From contig CAYGPR010000002.1 of assembly GCA_964351985.1 (NCBI GenBank), positions 62,001-126,000 of the forward strand: a DNA stretch of 64,000 nt. Direction: 5' to 3'. Within the stretch, counting starts at the first letter, position 1, and every line of letters starts with the position of its first letter. The translations under genes were made by a program, and so were the position numbers. Under the pieces are notes generated by a model, which was given only the letters and a program-made list of their open reading frames with translations, searched no databases and had not been told where the DNA came from. Of this stretch, positions 9,432 through 17,659 are shown piece by piece. The stretch is from Meishania sp964351985. GTDB taxonomy: Bacteria > Bacteroidota > Bacteroidia > Flavobacteriales > Flavobacteriaceae.

Positions 9432-9460
9432 AGACCTGACGAAAGTTCGGTCTTTTTTTT
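9432..9460 (+). terminator. trxA rho-independent terminator
   Basis: An AGACC/GGTCT stem, extended by three further pairs after one mismatch, closes a GAAA loop and is followed by a run of eight T. It ends just before the DUF58 gene start, which argues for that gene starting at 9477 rather than at the upstream TTG (9459). Confidence 0.75.
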
Positions 9461-9476
9461 GTTCTATATTAGTAGC

Positions 9477-10406
9477 ATGAACCTCCAATCCGAATTAAAT
9501 AAGGCAACACTATTCCAAAATTTGGAACTTTTGGCCAATCAAGTCGTCGAAGGATTTATTAGCGGAATACATAAAAGTCCGTTTCATGGCTTTTCCGCGG
9601 AATTTGCCGAGCATAAGATTTATAATACTGGGGAAAGCACAAAGCATATCGATTGGAAACTTTTTGCAAAGACCGATAAACTCTATACCAAGCAGTATGA
9701 AGAAGAGACCAATCTGAGGTGCCATATGATTTTGGACAATTCCGCTTCGATGTACTACCCTGAAGTAAAGGATTTGAATATCGGGAATCTGAACAAAATC
9801 GGTTTTGGGGTCTTGGCGATCGCTGCTTTGATGAACATTCTTAAAAAACAGCGAGATGCCGTCGGGCTGAGCGTTTATTCGGATAGTTATCAGTTTTATT
9901 ATCCTGAAAAAGGCAGTGAACGGCATCATCAGATGTTGTTGTCCAAATTATCCGAAATAAGTCTTGATACGAAACCTGCAAAGCAGACTGAGACGTATAC
10001 CTATCTACATTTGATTGCCGAAAAATTAAAGCGAAGAAGCTTGGTCTTCCTTTTTACAGATATGCTTCAGACCGCAACCGAAGACGAAAAACTATTCGAT
10101 GCGTTACGTCATTTGAAATACAACAAACATGAGGTCGTGTTATTCCATTTGTTGGATACCTCGACCGAACTTCATTTTGATTTCGAAAATACGCCCAAAC
10201 GTTTTTTTGATGTGGAGACCGGGGAGCATATCGATTTGTATTCCGATACTGTAAAAGAAGGGTATGAAAAGTATATGAACACCTATTTTGAAGAACTAAA
10301 ATTGAAATGCGCCCAGTATAAAATTAAATATGTCGGTGTCGATGTCAAATCTAATTTTTCGAAGGTTCTGAATACATTGATGGCGGAACGACAAAAATTT
10401 CTTTAG
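9477..10406 (+). CDS. DUF58 domain protein
   Basis: This protein of about 309 residues belongs to the DUF58/von Willebrand-A-like family. The N-terminal region contains KSPFHGFSAEFAEHKIY and the GESTKHIDWKLFAKTDKLY block that defines DUF58. The VWA-like part begins at MILDNSASMYY, a MIDAS-type DxSxS. Family genes usually sit beside a MoxR AAA ATPase and aerotolerance genes, but here the gene is alone between trxA and tRNA-Asp. An in-frame TTG at 9459 lies in the trxA terminator, so the ATG at 9477 (MNLQSELNK) is chosen. A role in envelope or chaperone-like complexes is family-level inference. Confidence 0.85.
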   Translation: MNLQSELNKATLFQNLELLANQVVEGFISGIHKSPFHGFSAEFAEHKIYNTGESTKHIDWKLFAKTDKLYTKQYEEETNLRCHMILDNSASMYYPEVKDLNIGNLNKIGFGVLAIAALMNILKKQRDAVGLSVYSDSYQFYYPEKGSERHHQMLLSKLSEISLDTKPAKQTETYTYLHLIAEKLKRRSLVFLFTDMLQTATEDEKLFDALRHLKYNKHEVVLFHLLDTSTELHFDFENTPKRFFDVETGEHIDLYSDTVKEGYEKYMNTYFEELKLKCAQYKIKYVGVDVKSNFSKVLNTLMAERQKFL

Positions 10407-10430
10407 GTCATCTATTTTTAAGTGAAATTG

Positions 10431-10461
10431 TTTGCGCAATTGAAATAGCGATGTATATTTG
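10431..10461 (+). promoter_or_regulatory. tRNA-Asp promoter (Bacteroidota consensus)
   Basis: TTTG (10431-10434), a 19-base spacer, then TATATTTG (10454-10461): essentially the ideal -33/-7 arrangement of the Bacteroidota housekeeping sigma factor. The mature tRNA begins 18 bases after the -7 box. Confidence 0.75.
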
Positions 10462-10478
10462 CACACGCTAAACGCCAC

Positions 10479-10552
10479 GGTTCGGTAGTTCAGTTGGTTA
10501 GAATACCTGCCTGTCACGCAGGGGGTCGCGGGTTCGAGTCCCGTCCGGACCG
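10479..10552 (+). tRNA. trnD: tRNA-Asp (anticodon GTC)
   Basis: A 74-nt cloverleaf. The acceptor stem GGTTCGG pairs with CCGGACC (one G-U), with discriminator G at 10552. The anticodon stem CCTGC/GCAGG encloses the loop CTGTCAC, placing GTC at 10513-10515. The T arm is GCGGG-TTCGAGT-CCCGT. G73 is the expected aspartate identity base. CCA is not encoded. It is flanked by a consensus promoter and a 12-bp hairpin terminator. Confidence 0.97.
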
Positions 10553-10554
10553 CT

Positions 10555-10583
10555 AAAAGCCTTTGAGAAATCAAAGGCTTTTT
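10555..10583. terminator. Terminator shared by tRNA-Asp and the MocR gene
   Basis: A perfect 12-bp stem (AAAAGCCTTTGA with its complement) closes a GAAA loop, followed by T5. The A-run on the left makes it usable from both sides, for the tRNA (plus) and for the convergent MocR gene that ends at 10588 (minus). Confidence 0.85.
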
Positions 10584-10587
10584 CATT

Positions 10588-12069
10588 TTAATCTATCTTG
10601 ATTTCATTAATTGTTTTCTTTAACCTGTTTATCAATTCATGAATTTCTTCTTCGTCATAGGCTGCGAAACCAATTCTTATATAATTGTGTTTTAATTTAG
10701 CAGTATCATAACGCTGCCAATCTCCAATTTCTAGTTTATGCTTTCTAGCTACTTCAGAAATAGTTGCCCACGAATAATTCGCATTCAACTTGGTCCAGAC
10801 CGCCATTCCTCCTTTAGGAGTTTCAAACTGAAAAAAACCGCCTAATTCATCTTTTAAAAGTTTACAGAACAAATCACGTCGCTGTTTGTAAATTTTCATC
10901 ACTTTACGAATATGTCTATCTAAGTCGCCCGATTTTATAAAATCAGCAAATGTTAATTCTAACAAGGCATCTCCTTGCCTGTCTACAAGGCCTCTTAATT
11001 TAGCTACTTCATCTACAAACTCTTTTGACGCAATTAAATAGCCAATTCTAAAAACCGGAGCAACCGTTTTACAAACAGAACCGATATAGATTACGTTTCC
11101 GTTAGTATCGTGACTGGCCAAAGGCAAAATTGGAGCGTGATTGTAATTGAAATCGTAATCGTAATCATCTTCAATAATCGCAAAATTATATTGTCTGGCA
11201 AGGTTTAAAAGATGAATTCTTCTTTGAGCGCAAAGTGTTACCGTTGTTGGATGATGATGATGCGATGTTAGGTATACAGCTTTAATTTGTTGTCGTTTAC
11301 ATAGATTTTCAATTTCGTCGGTTACAATTCCGTGCTTGTCTACCAAAACGCGTATAAGCCTTGCTTGTTGATTTAAAAAAGTGGCATCAGCTGAATCGTA
11401 ATTAGTATTTCCAACGACAACAACATCATTTTTTTTAAGCAATAACTGCGACGACAACCAAATGCCCATTTGACTGCCACGTGTAATCAATACATTTTCT
11501 TTGGCGATATGCAAGCCTCTAGTTGCATTCAGATAATCAACTAAAACTTCTCGTAGCGCAGTATTGCCATAGGTAGAACCGTAAGACAAATGTTCGAACA
11601 CCTTTTTTTTGGCGCAAACCCTTCTATATGTTCTTGCGATTTCATCTATAGGTGTTAATCTTGCGTCTGAAATTCCATCATTCAAATACATCAAACCTTC
11701 TTTCTTTTCCGCAAGATTTTCAGGTAAAATACTGTTCTTGTAAAAAGAAAAACCTGTACTTTTTTTAAAATCCAAAACTACAGGATCACCCAATTTTTGA
11801 TGATGTAAAACAGGTAGATTACGAAGCACAAAAGTTCCCTTTTTAGGAACACTCTCTACCCAACCTTGTAACAATAGCTCTTCATAACAAGCAACGATTG
11901 TTTTTCTATGAACTTTTAACTGTTCTGCTAAAGTTCTGCTGCCGGGAAGTTTTGTGTTGGGCGCTAAAGTTTGGTTTTTAATAAACTGAATAATTTGATT
12001 TGATAGTTGAAGATATAAAGATTGGTTGCTTTTTCTATCAAATTGAATACTGGTTTTATATGGAAACAT
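10588..12069 (-). CDS. MocR/PdxR-family regulator (GntR wHTH fused to class I aminotransferase)
   Basis: 493 residues with the MocR layout. Residues 10-85 are a GntR winged helix (LYLQLSNQIIQFI, then LPGSRTLAEQL and KTIVACYEELLLQGWVES). Residues 120-485 form an aminotransferase fold. EDDYDYDF (300-307) and the PLP-lysine K334 in SVCKTVAP are intact, so it can bind pyridoxal phosphate. Such proteins sense PLP or amino compounds and control PLP salvage, GABA or taurine genes. It is divergent from a GNAT gene across a short gap with CTGGAC repeats. The downstream block includes a pyridoxamine-phosphate-oxidase-fold gene, which fits a PdxR-like job. Visibly AT-richer than dnaE. Target is inferred. 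Confidence 0.88.
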   Translation of the reverse strand: MFPYKTSIQFDRKSNQSLYLQLSNQIIQFIKNQTLAPNTKLPGSRTLAEQLKVHRKTIVACYEELLLQGWVESVPKKGTFVLRNLPVLHHQKLGDPVVLDFKKSTGFSFYKNSILPENLAEKKEGLMYLNDGISDARLTPIDEIARTYRRVCAKKKVFEHLSYGSTYGNTALREVLVDYLNATRGLHIAKENVLITRGSQMGIWLSSQLLLKKNDVVVVGNTNYDSADATFLNQQARLIRVLVDKHGIVTDEIENLCKRQQIKAVYLTSHHHHPTTVTLCAQRRIHLLNLARQYNFAIIEDDYDYDFNYNHAPILPLASHDTNGNVIYIGSVCKTVAPVFRIGYLIASKEFVDEVAKLRGLVDRQGDALLELTFADFIKSGDLDRHIRKVMKIYKQRRDLFCKLLKDELGGFFQFETPKGGMAVWTKLNANYSWATISEVARKHKLEIGDWQRYDTAKLKHNYIRIGFAAYDEEEIHELINRLKKTINEIKID

Positions 12070-12113
12070 CTGGACTACTTATTATAATTATTCTGGACGA
12101 TTATAGGGGTCCA
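12070..12113. promoter_or_regulatory. Candidate MocR operator: CTGGAC direct repeats plus inverted half-site
   Basis: CTGGAC occurs at 12070-12075 and again at 12093-12098 in the same orientation. An inverted GTCCA at 12109-12113 pairs with the second copy (TGGAC/GTCCA, 10-base spacer). MocR regulators such as TauR are known to bind CTGGAC-type direct repeats. The first copy abuts the regulator start codon, suggesting autoregulation together with control of the divergent GNAT gene. Confidence 0.5.
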
Positions 12114-12150
12114 TAAATATAATATTTTTGAACTATAAAAGCAGAAAAAA

Positions 12151-12651
12151 ATGATGGGATTCAAACCACACAGTATTGATTTTGCCAAAGAATTTGCTGA
12201 AATGAAGAATGTTCCTGAAATCCTTGATAACGGGTATGATAAAACACCAAACCCATACACCGAAAAAGATGCTATTGAATTTATAAAGAAAGAAATTGAA
12301 AAAAAACCAGCAGAGCGATTTCTTATTTATTGGAATAATGAGGTAGCGGGAGAAATAGGAATTACAATAAAAGATGATGTTTTTCGCCTAAATGCTGAAA
12401 TCGGGTATTTTATTTCTAAAAAGTTCTGGGGAAAAGGACTGGCCACTCAAGCAGTTAAAAAAATGACAGCCTATACATTTAAACATTTTGATGTCATAAG
12501 AATAGTTGCCGGAGTTTTTGATTTTAATAAATCTTCGATGAAAGTATTAGAGAAGAATGGATATTACTTAGAAAGTGTTCGAAAAAATGCAGTCATAAAA
12601 AACGGAAAAATAATCGACGACTATATATGGGTAAAACTAAGAGATGAATAG
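12151..12651 (+). CDS. GNAT N-acetyltransferase (RimJ/RimL-like)
   Basis: 166 residues of the Acetyltransf_3 type. The acetyl-CoA loop is visible as FWGKGLATQAVKKM (about 91-104), preceded by the AEIGYFISKKF strand. NKSSMKVLEKNGY is the usual C-terminal part of the fold. It acts in the cytoplasm and transfers acetyl from acetyl-CoA to an amine that cannot be predicted. It opens the plus-strand run of small genes facing the MocR gene. A second ATG follows immediately, so the start is uncertain by one codon. Confidence 0.8.
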   Translation: MMGFKPHSIDFAKEFAEMKNVPEILDNGYDKTPNPYTEKDAIEFIKKEIEKKPAERFLIYWNNEVAGEIGITIKDDVFRLNAEIGYFISKKFWGKGLATQAVKKMTAYTFKHFDVIRIVAGVFDFNKSSMKVLEKNGYYLESVRKNAVIKNGKIIDDYIWVKLRDE

Positions 12652-12682
12652 CCCAAAATAATACAAGTAAAACATTTATAAT

Positions 12683-12973
12683 ATGCTAGAAATAAGACCC
12701 AATTGCGAGCATTGTAACAAAGATTTGCCAAACACTTCAACCGATGCAATGATATGCTCTTTTGAATGTACCTATTGCAGAGCATGTGCTCTTGAAATCT
12801 TTGAAAATGTATGTCCGAGTTGTGCAGGAAATTTTGTTGAGCGTCCCATTCGACCTAAAAAAGAAATTGAGAAATATCCAGCTTCAACCAAACCTGTTTT
12901 TAAACCAAAAGATTTAGAAAAAGCTAAAATAAGTTCAGACGAATTTAAAAATATACCTCCTGAAAACAGATAA
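12683..12973 (+). CDS. DUF1272 small cysteine-rich protein
   Basis: 96 residues. The N-terminal 55 residues match DUF1272: LEIRPNCEHCNKDLP, then CSFECTYCRACA and CPSCAGNFVERP. Eight or so paired cysteines suggest one or two zinc sites. The C-terminal 40 residues are Lys/Pro rich and probably flexible. Function is unknown. In many genomes DUF1272 genes sit near GNAT and pyridoxamine-oxidase-like genes, as here. Four bases separate it from the next gene, so cotranscription is likely. Confidence 0.8.
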   Translation: MLEIRPNCEHCNKDLPNTSTDAMICSFECTYCRACALEIFENVCPSCAGNFVERPIRPKKEIEKYPASTKPVFKPKDLEKAKISSDEFKNIPPENR

Positions 12974-12976
12974 CAT

Positions 12977-13213
12977 ATGAATGCTCTTTTAATTGACAGT
13001 ATTGGTTACGGCGCTTTAATTATCAATTTATACTCAATGTCTACCAAGGGCGAATATAAACTAAGGTTAATTTCATTAATCGCTAATGTAGGTTACATTT
13101 TCTATGGTGCATTAATTAGTGCTCCTCCAATAATAATAGGTTGTACAATTGCAGTATTTCTACATGGGTATCACATCAGAAGATTACGAATAAATAATAG
13201 TAGTCATGATTAA
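12977..13213 (+). CDS. Small membrane protein of unknown function
   Basis: 78 residues with three hydrophobic segments (about 4-22, 31-47, 48-66) separated by short charged loops, ending in a basic tail (HIRRLRIN). Size and the NLYSMSTKGEYKLR turn recall short YgjV- or PQ-loop-like inner membrane proteins, but the match is too weak to name it. It starts 4 bases after DUF1272 and overlaps the next GNAT gene by 8 bases, which supports it being a real translated gene. Confidence 0.55.
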   Translation: MNALLIDSIGYGALIINLYSMSTKGEYKLRLISLIANVGYIFYGALISAPPIIIGCTIAVFLHGYHIRRLRINNSSHD

Positions 13214-13793
13214 AATAAAAAAAGCTAAGAAAGGAGATACAGAAGTTTTAGCCCTTTTAGGGCGACTAACTTGGGCTGAATCTCATGGTCACTATATAGA
13301 AGATAATAATGATCTATTAAAATACCTTGACAAGAATTTTTCGGTTTCTAAAACGAAACAGGATATAGATAATCCAAAGAGTCTATTCTACATTATTTAT
13401 GCAGATGATTTACCGGCTGGTTATGCAAAATTAGTACTTAACGCCACACAAGAAAGTGTTGCCTCACAAAACAATTGTCGATTAGAAAGGATCTTCATCT
13501 TAAATGATTTTATACCATTGAAAATTGGACAACAATTACTAACTTTTGTTGAAGAGCAGGCCAAAGCATTACAATTAGATACCATGTGGCTTTCCGTTTA
13601 CATAAAAAACGACAGAGCCATAAGATTCTATGAAAGAAACGAATTTAAAAACGTTGGGGAACTAAATTTTATAGTCAATGGAAAAGGGTATGAAAATATA
13701 GTGTTCTCTAAAAAATATAAGCATGAAGGAGTATTCAAAATCGAAATTAAACAGAGTAAAACGCGGGCAAATCAGAGCTACTTACGATGTTGA
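13206..13793 (+). CDS. GNAT N-acetyltransferase, C terminus probably extended by a frameshift
   Basis: 195 residues. The Acetyltransf_1 fold is clear: IKIKKAKKGDTEVLALLG at the N terminus, LERIFILNDF, then KIGQQLLTFVEEQAKALQ and NDRAIRFYERNEFKNVG. The fold should end at NIVFSKKY near base 13715. Instead the frame continues for 25 more residues into the next gene, a 71-base overlap. One extra A in the A6 run at 13710-13715 would put TAA at 13718-13720, two bases before the next ATG, the normal operon arrangement. Either the strain has a 1-base deletion or there is a homopolymer error. The enzymatic core is intact in both cases. Confidence 0.75.
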   Translation: MIKIKKAKKGDTEVLALLGRLTWAESHGHYIEDNNDLLKYLDKNFSVSKTKQDIDNPKSLFYIIYADDLPAGYAKLVLNATQESVASQNNCRLERIFILNDFIPLKIGQQLLTFVEEQAKALQLDTMWLSVYIKNDRAIRFYERNEFKNVGELNFIVNGKGYENIVFSKKYKHEGVFKIEIKQSKTRANQSYLRC

Positions 13794-14385
13794 AAAAATC
13801 AATACCATTTTAGATGCTGGTTTTATCGGCTATGTAAGTTATGTTTATGAAGGCAGAGCAATTACATTGCCAATGGCCTACGGAAGAAAAGATAACAAAG
13901 TGTTTTTGCATGGCTCACAGGCTAACAGAATGTTGCTTGCTTTATTAGAAGCTAAAAAAATGAGCATGACAGTTATGCATTTAGATGCATTGGTTTTGGC
14001 GCGCTCTGGCTTGCATCACTCTGTAAATTATCGCTCGGCAACGGTATTCGGTTCGGTTAAAAATCTTGAAAACCCCGAAGAAAAAGACGCGGCTCTTTTT
14101 TGTTTTATGGAACATATGATGAAAGGGCGTTGGGACGGAATTAGACCCATGCACCAAGAAGAGTTAGACAGAACAATAGTTGTAGAAATGACGATTGAAA
14201 CTGCTTCAGCTAAAGTTAGAGATGTTGGTGTTGCTGACGAACCAGAAGATTACAAATTAGATGTTTGGGCTGGTTTAGTTCCTTTAAAACAAGTCGCAGA
14301 ATACCCAATTACTGATAAAGGTTTACCGCAGAAAATGGAAATACCGAAACATGTTTTAGATTATTATCAAAAACACAAAGAATAA
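13723..14385 (+). CDS. Pyridoxamine 5'-phosphate oxidase-fold (flavin split-barrel) protein
   Basis: 220 residues of the Pyridox_ox_2 family, close to the usual length. The opening NRVKRGQIRATYDVEKINTI is the conserved start of the family, followed by LDAGFIGYVSYV, LPMAYGRKDNKVFLHGS and the HHSVNYRSATVFG strand. Such proteins bind FMN, F420 or haem; true PNPOx activity is unproven. The N-terminal match shows that ATG 13723 is a genuine start, although it lies inside the preceding reading frame. A gene of this fold beside a MocR regulator fits B6 metabolism, by context only. Confidence 0.82.
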   Translation: MKEYSKSKLNRVKRGQIRATYDVEKINTILDAGFIGYVSYVYEGRAITLPMAYGRKDNKVFLHGSQANRMLLALLEAKKMSMTVMHLDALVLARSGLHHSVNYRSATVFGSVKNLENPEEKDAALFCFMEHMMKGRWDGIRPMHQEELDRTIVVEMTIETASAKVRDVGVADEPEDYKLDVWAGLVPLKQVAEYPITDKGLPQKMEIPKHVLDYYQKHKE

Positions 14386-14386
14386 G

Positions 14387-14890
14387 ATGAGCGAAAAACT
14401 AACATTTCGAGAATTAAAGGAAACAGATTGGGAACAGGTTTCTAGAATTTATCAAGAAGGACTTGATACGGGAAATGCAACTTTTGAATTAAGTGTTCCA
14501 GATTGGAATGAGTGGAATTCTGAACATATGATAGCATGTAGAATTATTGCAGAAATTGAGAATAAAATTGTTGGTTGGTCAGCATTGTCGCCAGTTTCTT
14601 CTCGTTGTGTTTACGGAGGAGTTGCCGAAGTGAGTGTTTATGTCTCATCAAAATTTTCGGGGCAGAAAATAGGAACCAAATTATTAGAAAGATTGATAGC
14701 TGAAAGTGAAAATAATAGAATTTGGACTTTGCAAGCTGGAATTTTTACTGAAAATAAAGGAAGCATTATAATTCACGAAAGACTAGGATTTAGAAAGGTC
14801 GGATATAGAGAGAAGATTGGACAAATGAACGGTATTTGGCGAGACACAATTCTTTTGGAAAAAAGAAGTGAATCCGTAGGACTTAAATAA
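14387..14890 (+). CDS. GNAT N-acetyltransferase, phosphinothricin-acetyltransferase-like
   Basis: 167 residues. DTGNATFELSVPDWNEW near residue 25-45 is the hallmark of the Pat/Bar/YncA branch. VSVYVSSKFSGQKIGTKLL gives the acetyl-CoA loop, and NKGSIIIHERLGFRKVGYRE the C-terminal motif. Relatives acetylate phosphinothricin, methionine sulfone or sulfoximine. Whether this one confers resistance is unknown. It begins one base after the stop of the preceding gene, so it is in the same operon. Confidence 0.82.
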   Translation: MSEKLTFRELKETDWEQVSRIYQEGLDTGNATFELSVPDWNEWNSEHMIACRIIAEIENKIVGWSALSPVSSRCVYGGVAEVSVYVSSKFSGQKIGTKLLERLIAESENNRIWTLQAGIFTENKGSIIIHERLGFRKVGYREKIGQMNGIWRDTILLEKRSESVGLK

Positions 14891-14913
14891 CCAAAATATA
14901 ATAGGAAACTAAA

Positions 14914-15711
14914 ATGATAAGTAAAGTAATTATAGGTATAAGTTCAATAGCAATAGTATTCATTATCTTTTATTGTTTAAAGGATAATTCAGAATCTAGC
15001 TCAATAGAAATCATGGCTAGCAACTTGCAAATCAAGAGTCAGGAGTATAAGCACTGGTCAATTTCTAAACTTTCAAATTCGTTGTCAAACATGAAATCAA
15101 ATCAATTGGCTTTCCTGGATGAGAATTCTATGAAAGGCACTTATATCGAATTAAGAAAAGGAGAATCATTTAAAAGAAAAGCAGTAACAGATGATATTTA
15201 CTATCTCTATTCGGGCTCTTGTTCTGAAAACCTGTCAAATGCTAATTAAACTTTTGATAAAGGTGATATACTATTTGCTAAAAAAGGGTCAGATTTCAGG
15301 ATAGATAATAGTAAAGAGTCTCTTCAAATGGTGGTGGTAAGTATGACACTACCTTCAAATTCAAAAACATCAAATTGGAAACATTTTTCTAAATCCGCTA
15401 TAGAATCCTCTAGAATTCCCGATGAGAACGAATGGAATCCTTTTATAATGTACTCTAATGTTATTTTTGGGAAGTATATGCTACCACATCAGGTTGATAG
15501 AGACGAAAGATTGGTTCATCCTTGGCAAGAATTAAATATAGTAACTTCTGGAAGTAGTAAATTTATTATGGATGAAGCTACAATATCTGTTGAAGAAGGT
15601 TCAATTTTCTTTGTTGAGGAAGGTAATGGGCATTATTTTGATGCTCTTAATGAAGATATTGACATTTTGATTTTATGGGAACAACGGAATGTTTCTCATG
15701 AAGGGCATTAA
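14914..15711 (+). pseudogene. Double-cupin protein interrupted by an in-frame TAA
   Basis: Two pieces, 14914-15249 (111 residues) and an open stretch to 15711, lie in the same frame with a single TAA at 15247-15249. Reading through it gives a continuous protein of about 265 residues: a hydrophobic N-terminal anchor (IIGISSIAIVFIIFYC), a first cupin barrel broken by the stop (YIELRKGESFKRKA, then TFDKGDILFAKKGSDF), and a second cupin (VHPWQELNIVTSGSSKFIMD, then VEEGSIFFVEEGNGHYF). No shift is needed, so one base change explains it. An internal ATG (15328) could still start the second cupin alone. Probably a recent pseudogene; suppression or sequencing error are alternatives. Confidence 0.7.
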
Positions 15712-15779
15712 GTGGCCAAGAATATCTTAAAATAGTAACTTTCGACTATACTATAGTAACTCCAGTTATAGAACAAACT

Positions 15780-16787
15780 ATGAAATACATCCTTATACTT
15801 TTTTTAATTTCAAATTCTTTTACTTCCTGTGCACAGAAATCTGAAACGGAATTGACCCTTAATCAGATTATTGAACACGCAGAGAATAATTCTCTTTACA
15901 GAAAAAATGTTGATTGGACTTCGCTAAAAAAAGAGATGTACGCACTTGCAAAAGATGCAGATTCCGTATCGCAACTGAAACCAGCACTTGATTTAATGCT
16001 GAAAGAATTGAACGATACCCATGGTCGTGTTTTTTACAATAATCAATATCTTTCATACTATACTGGGGAGAAGAAAGAGCACCGAAAAAATATGAGTTCA
16101 GAGATTTACGACGAAATCCAGTCCATACAAGTTTATGAATTCAAGGCGCTCAATCTAGAAGATAATATAGGATATGTTAGAATTGTTGGGCTACCCATGG
16201 GGGACAATCAAAAAATGTCAGCGGATATTCAAAATGCTGTTTGCCAAGTAATCAAAAAGGGAGCAAAAAAATGGATTATTGATTTACGTTATAATGGTGG
16301 CGGAAATATGTTTCCTATGGTTGAGGGAATAACAAATATTATTGGAGATGGTATTGTCGGTGGCACAAAAGGAGTTACGGAAGACGAAAGCTCTGTTTGG
16401 CAAATTAACAATGGCGACTTCTTCTATGATGAACAGAATGTAGCCATAGAAAACAAATGCCCAATCCCTGAAGTTCAAAAAATTGCTGTCTTGACAAGCG
16501 TTTATACTGCAAGCTCAGGAGAAGCGTTAGCCGTGATTTTAAAAAAACGTCCAAAAACAAAATTTTTCGGAAATAAAACGATGGGCATGGTTACCGCGAC
16601 CGATTATAAACAAATTGATAGTTTAACAGCGATGTCTATTTCTGTTAGTTATTATAAAGACCGAGAAGCAAATTTATACCACAAATTTGTAGATGTTGAT
16701 GAAATAATTGAGTTTGAGCCAAAAATAGAACTGGACAAAGACAAAGGAATAATTAGAGCAATGGAATGGCTAAATGAAAAGAAATAA
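15780..16787 (+). CDS. S41-family (C-terminal-processing-like) peptidase lipoprotein
   Basis: 335 residues beginning MKYILILFLISNSFTSC, a lipoprotein signal with Cys17, so it is exported and lipid-anchored. The S41 core is clear: KKWIIDLRYNGGGNMFPM (about 164-180) and VLTSVYTASSGEALAVIL (about 238-254), with the nucleophile in ASSGEA (Ser246 or its neighbour). The later KTKFFGNKTMGMVT is also typical. There is no PDZ domain, so it resembles the short tricorn/retinol-binding-like S41 branch. Substrate unknown. It is followed by a spacer that resembles those after the next two genes. Confidence 0.82.
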   Translation: MKYILILFLISNSFTSCAQKSETELTLNQIIEHAENNSLYRKNVDWTSLKKEMYALAKDADSVSQLKPALDLMLKELNDTHGRVFYNNQYLSYYTGEKKEHRKNMSSEIYDEIQSIQVYEFKALNLEDNIGYVRIVGLPMGDNQKMSADIQNAVCQVIKKGAKKWIIDLRYNGGGNMFPMVEGITNIIGDGIVGGTKGVTEDESSVWQINNGDFFYDEQNVAIENKCPIPEVQKIAVLTSVYTASSGEALAVILKKRPKTKFFGNKTMGMVTATDYKQIDSLTAMSISVSYYKDREANLYHKFVDVDEIIEFEPKIELDKDKGIIRAMEWLNEKK

Positions 16788-16832
16788 CGGTGGATAACAT
16801 ATGATGCCATCCAGTTTTTATAAGCTAAAAAA

Positions 16833-17285
16833 ATGGAATTAACGACAGAAATTAAGGAATATGTAAACAGAAGTGTTCTCTGTTGGCTTGCGACAGTATC
16901 GACCGAAAATGTACCGAATGTTTCTCCAAAAGAAATTTTCAACTATTACGGAACGGACAAAATAATTGTAGCGAATATCGCTTCACCGCAAACTGTTCGA
17001 AACATCAGGCAAAACGAAAATGTTTGTTTGAGCTTCATTGAAATTTTTTTGCAGAAAGGGTTTCAATTGAAAGGTAAAGCAAGAATCATTGGAAAAACGG
17101 ATTCTGAATTCTTAGAAATGGAAAAGACATTGACTGAAATGACAGGTGGAAATTTTCCTTTTGCAACGATAACAGAAATTACCTTGGCACAAGTTAAGCC
17201 AATTATCGCACCAAAATTTATGTTCTATCCAGAAACAACGGAAGCAGAACAGATTGAAAGTGCAAAAAAAGCTTATGGAGTTTAA
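16833..17285 (+). CDS. Flavin split-barrel (PNPOx-like) family protein
   Basis: 150 residues: CWLATVSTENVPNVSPKEIF at 15-34 and IIVANIASPQTVRNIRQNEN at 47-66 are the typical FMN/ligand-binding strands. LKGKARIIGKTDSEFLEME follows. Small proteins of this type are usually annotated as pyridoxamine 5'-phosphate oxidase family; their enzymatic roles vary. It is a stand-alone cassette-like gene between two short spacers with similar sequence. Confidence 0.78.
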   Translation: MELTTEIKEYVNRSVLCWLATVSTENVPNVSPKEIFNYYGTDKIIVANIASPQTVRNIRQNENVCLSFIEIFLQKGFQLKGKARIIGKTDSEFLEMEKTLTEMTGGNFPFATITEITLAQVKPIIAPKFMFYPETTEAEQIESAKKAYGV

Positions 17286-17341
17286 AACGAATTAAAGTCT
17301 AAGCTGAACAACATATAAGCTGAAAATATAATCTCAAACAA

Positions 17342-17659
17342 ATGATTGCAAGAATCTGGAAAGGTAAAACAAAAATTGAGCATTTAGAAGAATATACTGA
17401 TTTTATGAAAGTCAAAGCAATTCCTGATTATTCTCAAGTTGAAGGCTTTATAAAATTGACTTTTTTGAAACGAATCGATACTGATTATGCCTATTTCGAT
17501 TTAATCACTTATTGGGAAAATAAGGAATTAATCAAGGGATTCGCGGGGAGTGATTTTGAAAAAGCCAAATATTATCCAGAAGACAAGATCTATTTGATTG
17601 ATTTCCCTGAAAAAGTTACTCACTATGAAGTATTCGCCGAATATGCCGCTTTGACATAG
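17342..17659 (+). CDS. ABM-like (dimeric alpha/beta barrel) protein
   Basis: 105 residues with the antibiotic-biosynthesis-monooxygenase-like ferredoxin fold. IARIWKGKTKIEHLEEYTDF is the first strand-helix, followed by VEGFIKLTFLKR, YFDLITYWENKELIKGFAG and HYEVFAEY. Such proteins are dimeric; some oxidise quinols or degrade haem, most are uncharacterised. No neighbour suggests a substrate. It is the last intact gene of the AT-rich accessory block. Confidence 0.7.
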   Translation: MIARIWKGKTKIEHLEEYTDFMKVKAIPDYSQVEGFIKLTFLKRIDTDYAYFDLITYWENKELIKGFAGSDFEKAKYYPEDKIYLIDFPEKVTHYEVFAEYAALT

